Assembly (NCBI RefSeq): GCF_900142375.1
Contig: NZ_FRAR01000007.1
Location: 1 to 64,000, forward strand
Direction of reading: 5' to 3'
DNA length: 64,000 nt
From: Desulforamulus aeronauticus DSM 10349
Lineage (GTDB): Bacteria > Bacillota > Desulfotomaculia > Desulfotomaculales > Desulfotomaculaceae
Positions 62,565 through 64,000 of the stretch are shown here, piece by piece (position 1 is the stretch's first letter; every line of letters begins with the position of its first letter). The position numbers and the translations under genes were made by a program. The notes below the pieces were generated by a model. It did no database searches, was not told where the DNA came from, and saw only the letters and a list, made by a program, of their open reading frames with translations.

Positions 62565-64000
62565 TTACCATTCCCTGGTGGGAAAAGCCATTTGCTCCAA
62601 AAAAACGGCTTGAAAATTAGCCTCAGCGGCCAATTCTCTATGAATAAACCGTTGGCTAAGTTGCTCAGCCCTTTGCCTGGATTGATAGGAGAGCAACAGC
62701 AGCACTGCTCCGGCCCCGGCTGCATTCCCTACTTGTTGAGGATTCATATTACGTTGCTCTCCCAGTAAACCAATTCTTAAAGCATTGCTTGGGTTAAGAT
62801 AACTACCAAAACCACCGGCTAATAGTACTAAAAGAGGCTTGTGGCTTACCTGAGCCTCAGTGGTTACTAACTGGATACCGCCAGCCACCGCCGCTTTGGC
62901 CAGTTGTACTGCCCGGATATCTTTTTGGCTAAGATAGACCTGCTCGGCTAAGACAAATCTCAGGTTTTCTCCAACTTGTTTAAGCCGTTGTTTAATTTTA
63001 AAACTGACGATCGGAGGCACCTGAGAGGCTGGGAGCAGCTTACCACTGCTGTCAATTAAACCTAAGCGAAGCATCTCAGCGAGGGCGTCTACCAAGCCTG
63101 AGCCGCAAATTCCTGTTGCCCGTCCGCCGCCAATAACTTCCAGCCGAACATCGTAATCCAGAGTAACCCTGCTAATCGCTCCTGCTGATGCCACCATACC
63201 ACACTCAATGCCGGCACCTTCTAGGGCAGGGCCTGCTGGCACCGAAGCTGCCAGCAGCTGTTCGCCAACTTGCAACAGGATTTCACCGTTGGTGCCGATA
63301 TCCACCAGCATTTTCTCAGTGCCTGCACTGCCAAAGTTTTGGACTACCGCCGCTGCCAAGGCATCGGACCCCACAAAACCTCCGATAAAGGGAGGAACAT
63401 AGCAAATTGCTTGAGGGACTGTAGTTACTTCAAGCTCAGCAGCCTTGCGATAAAAGGGACCCTTTTGATAGGGTTTGAAAGGAGCAACCGCCAACCCCTG
63501 GATCGGTAGGTTTAAAAAGAAATGCATGATGGGTGTATTGCCAACTACCACCAGTTCCCTAACCAGGTCAGTAGTTGTCCCTACAGACTGACAACAGCGC
63601 TCAATTAAGTCGTTGAGGCTGTCTAAAAGCCTCTGACGCAACTTCTGATAGTTTTCCTGTCCTTGCAAGGCATAACCCAAGCGAGAGATAACATCCGCAC
63701 CAAAAATTCGTTGGCCGTTGACTACCGAGTTAACCGCCAACAAACTGCCATCCAGTAAGTTATACAGATACGCCACTAACGTAGTGGTTCCTACATCTAC
63801 GGCCAGTCCTAGGACTTCCTCCCTTTGGTTGGCCGATGGCAACAGAGGAAAGCCCTGCTGATGATAAAGTTCACCCTGGTCATCCCGTTGTACGGCCGGG
63901 TCCAGTGGGATAGCTGTTGTCTCAGCCGCTTCCAAAATAACCGGTGGCTGGGTTGCTAGCTCCACGCTAAGGTCATCTGTAACCACTGTTTTGCAGGCTA
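62565..64000 (-). CDS. RACo-like (RamA/DUF4445) ASKHA activator, 5' end outside window
   Basis: At least 478 residues. GLAVDVGTTTLVAYLYNLLD and VDIGTNGEILLQVG are the ATP-binding ASKHA motifs, and AGGFGSYLNPSNALRIGLLG with GNAAGAGAVLLLLS are typical of RACo/RamA. These proteins use ATP to reduce the cobalt of corrinoid proteins. The frame continues past the window edge, with ACKT just before a GTG at 63986, as found after the N-terminal ferredoxin domain of RACo; hence it is partial here. A corrinoid-methyltransferase partner is not in the window. Confidence 0.88.
   Translation of the reverse strand, partial: ACKTVVTDDLSVELATQPPVILEAAETTAIPLDPAVQRDDQGELYHQQGFPLLPSANQREEVLGLAVDVGTTTLVAYLYNLLDGSLLAVNSVVNGQRIFGADVISRLGYALQGQENYQKLRQRLLDSLNDLIERCCQSVGTTTDLVRELVVVGNTPIMHFFLNLPIQGLAVAPFKPYQKGPFYRKAAELEVTTVPQAICYVPPFIGGFVGSDALAAAVVQNFGSAGTEKMLVDIGTNGEILLQVGEQLLAASVPAGPALEGAGIECGMVASAGAISRVTLDYDVRLEVIGGGRATGICGSGLVDALAEMLRLGLIDSSGKLLPASQVPPIVSFKIKQRLKQVGENLRFVLAEQVYLSQKDIRAVQLAKAAVAGGIQLVTTEAQVSHKPLLVLLAGGFGSYLNPSNALRIGLLGEQRNMNPQQVGNAAGAGAVLLLLSYQSRQRAEQLSQRFIHRELAAEANFQAVFLEQMAFPTREW

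Overview
The window looks like a chromosome segment of a strictly anaerobic, spore-forming Gram-positive bacterium of the Desulfotomaculum/Desulforamulus type (Peptococcaceae). This is inferred from gene content only: a complete siroheme-dependent heme pathway, selenocysteine machinery, a lactate permease, futalosine-type menaquinone synthesis, rubrerythrin, SLH and copper-amine-oxidase-N wall proteins, and soluble chemoreceptors. Nearly all genes are on the minus strand.

Layout. 1-234: the edge of an IS1182-type transposase. 314-894: a YbjQ-like gene and a small membrane protein. 1000-12318: one long heme supercluster, transcribed right to left as hepT, sirC, hemA, hemC, cobA-hemD, ahbC, hemB, ahbD, ahbA, ahbB, hemL. 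It encodes every step from glutamyl-tRNA to siroheme and on to heme b. A 258-bp MITE-like element with 18-bp perfect inverted ends sits inside it. 12976-13073: tRNA-Sec (selC). 13074-about 22396: a decayed prophage island (tail fibre, holin, amidase, capsid-like fragment, IS200-type element). Its far end carries a diverged copy of the tRNA-Sec 3' end plus terminator, which suggests integration at selC. 22640-31097: accessory genes, including a LUD protein, tiny repeat proteins, two soluble chemoreceptors (one frameshifted), tandem coiled-coil paralogues, tRNA-Gly, a universal stress protein and an SLH/PrcB-like protein. 31200-37215: a purine salvage operon (BMP lipoprotein, ABC ATPase, two permeases, xpt). 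The likely control element upstream of it is a tandem guanine + PRPP riboswitch read on the minus strand, with a cold-shock gene on the opposite strand in between. 37400-40031: small zinc-ribbon proteins, a PrpE-like phosphatase and a nucleoside-recognition membrane pair. 40165-43499: selB and selA. 43594-47214: two FadR-type regulators and lctP. 47948-50211: a membrane chemoreceptor behind a cyclic-di-GMP-I riboswitch with its own terminator. 50449-57174: nitrilase-family hydrolase, metF, rubrerythrin, a PfkB kinase, and a menaquinone group (mqnA, menG, a degenerate prenyl synthase). 57348-64000: speD, a phosphatase-like/polytopic membrane fusion, a glycosyltransferase, a ferredoxin, a Cys-rich peptide and a RACo-like activator cut by the window edge.

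How it fits together. The heme, menaquinone and prenyl genes support anaerobic respiration on lactate imported by LctP. SelA, SelB and tRNA-Sec provide selenoprotein synthesis, but no selenoprotein gene was found here. The most notable finds are regulatory: the guanine/PRPP tandem riboswitch whose readthrough RNA would be antisense to csp, the c-di-GMP riboswitch in front of a chemoreceptor, and the selC-associated prophage remnant. All motif calls were made by eye, without database searches.
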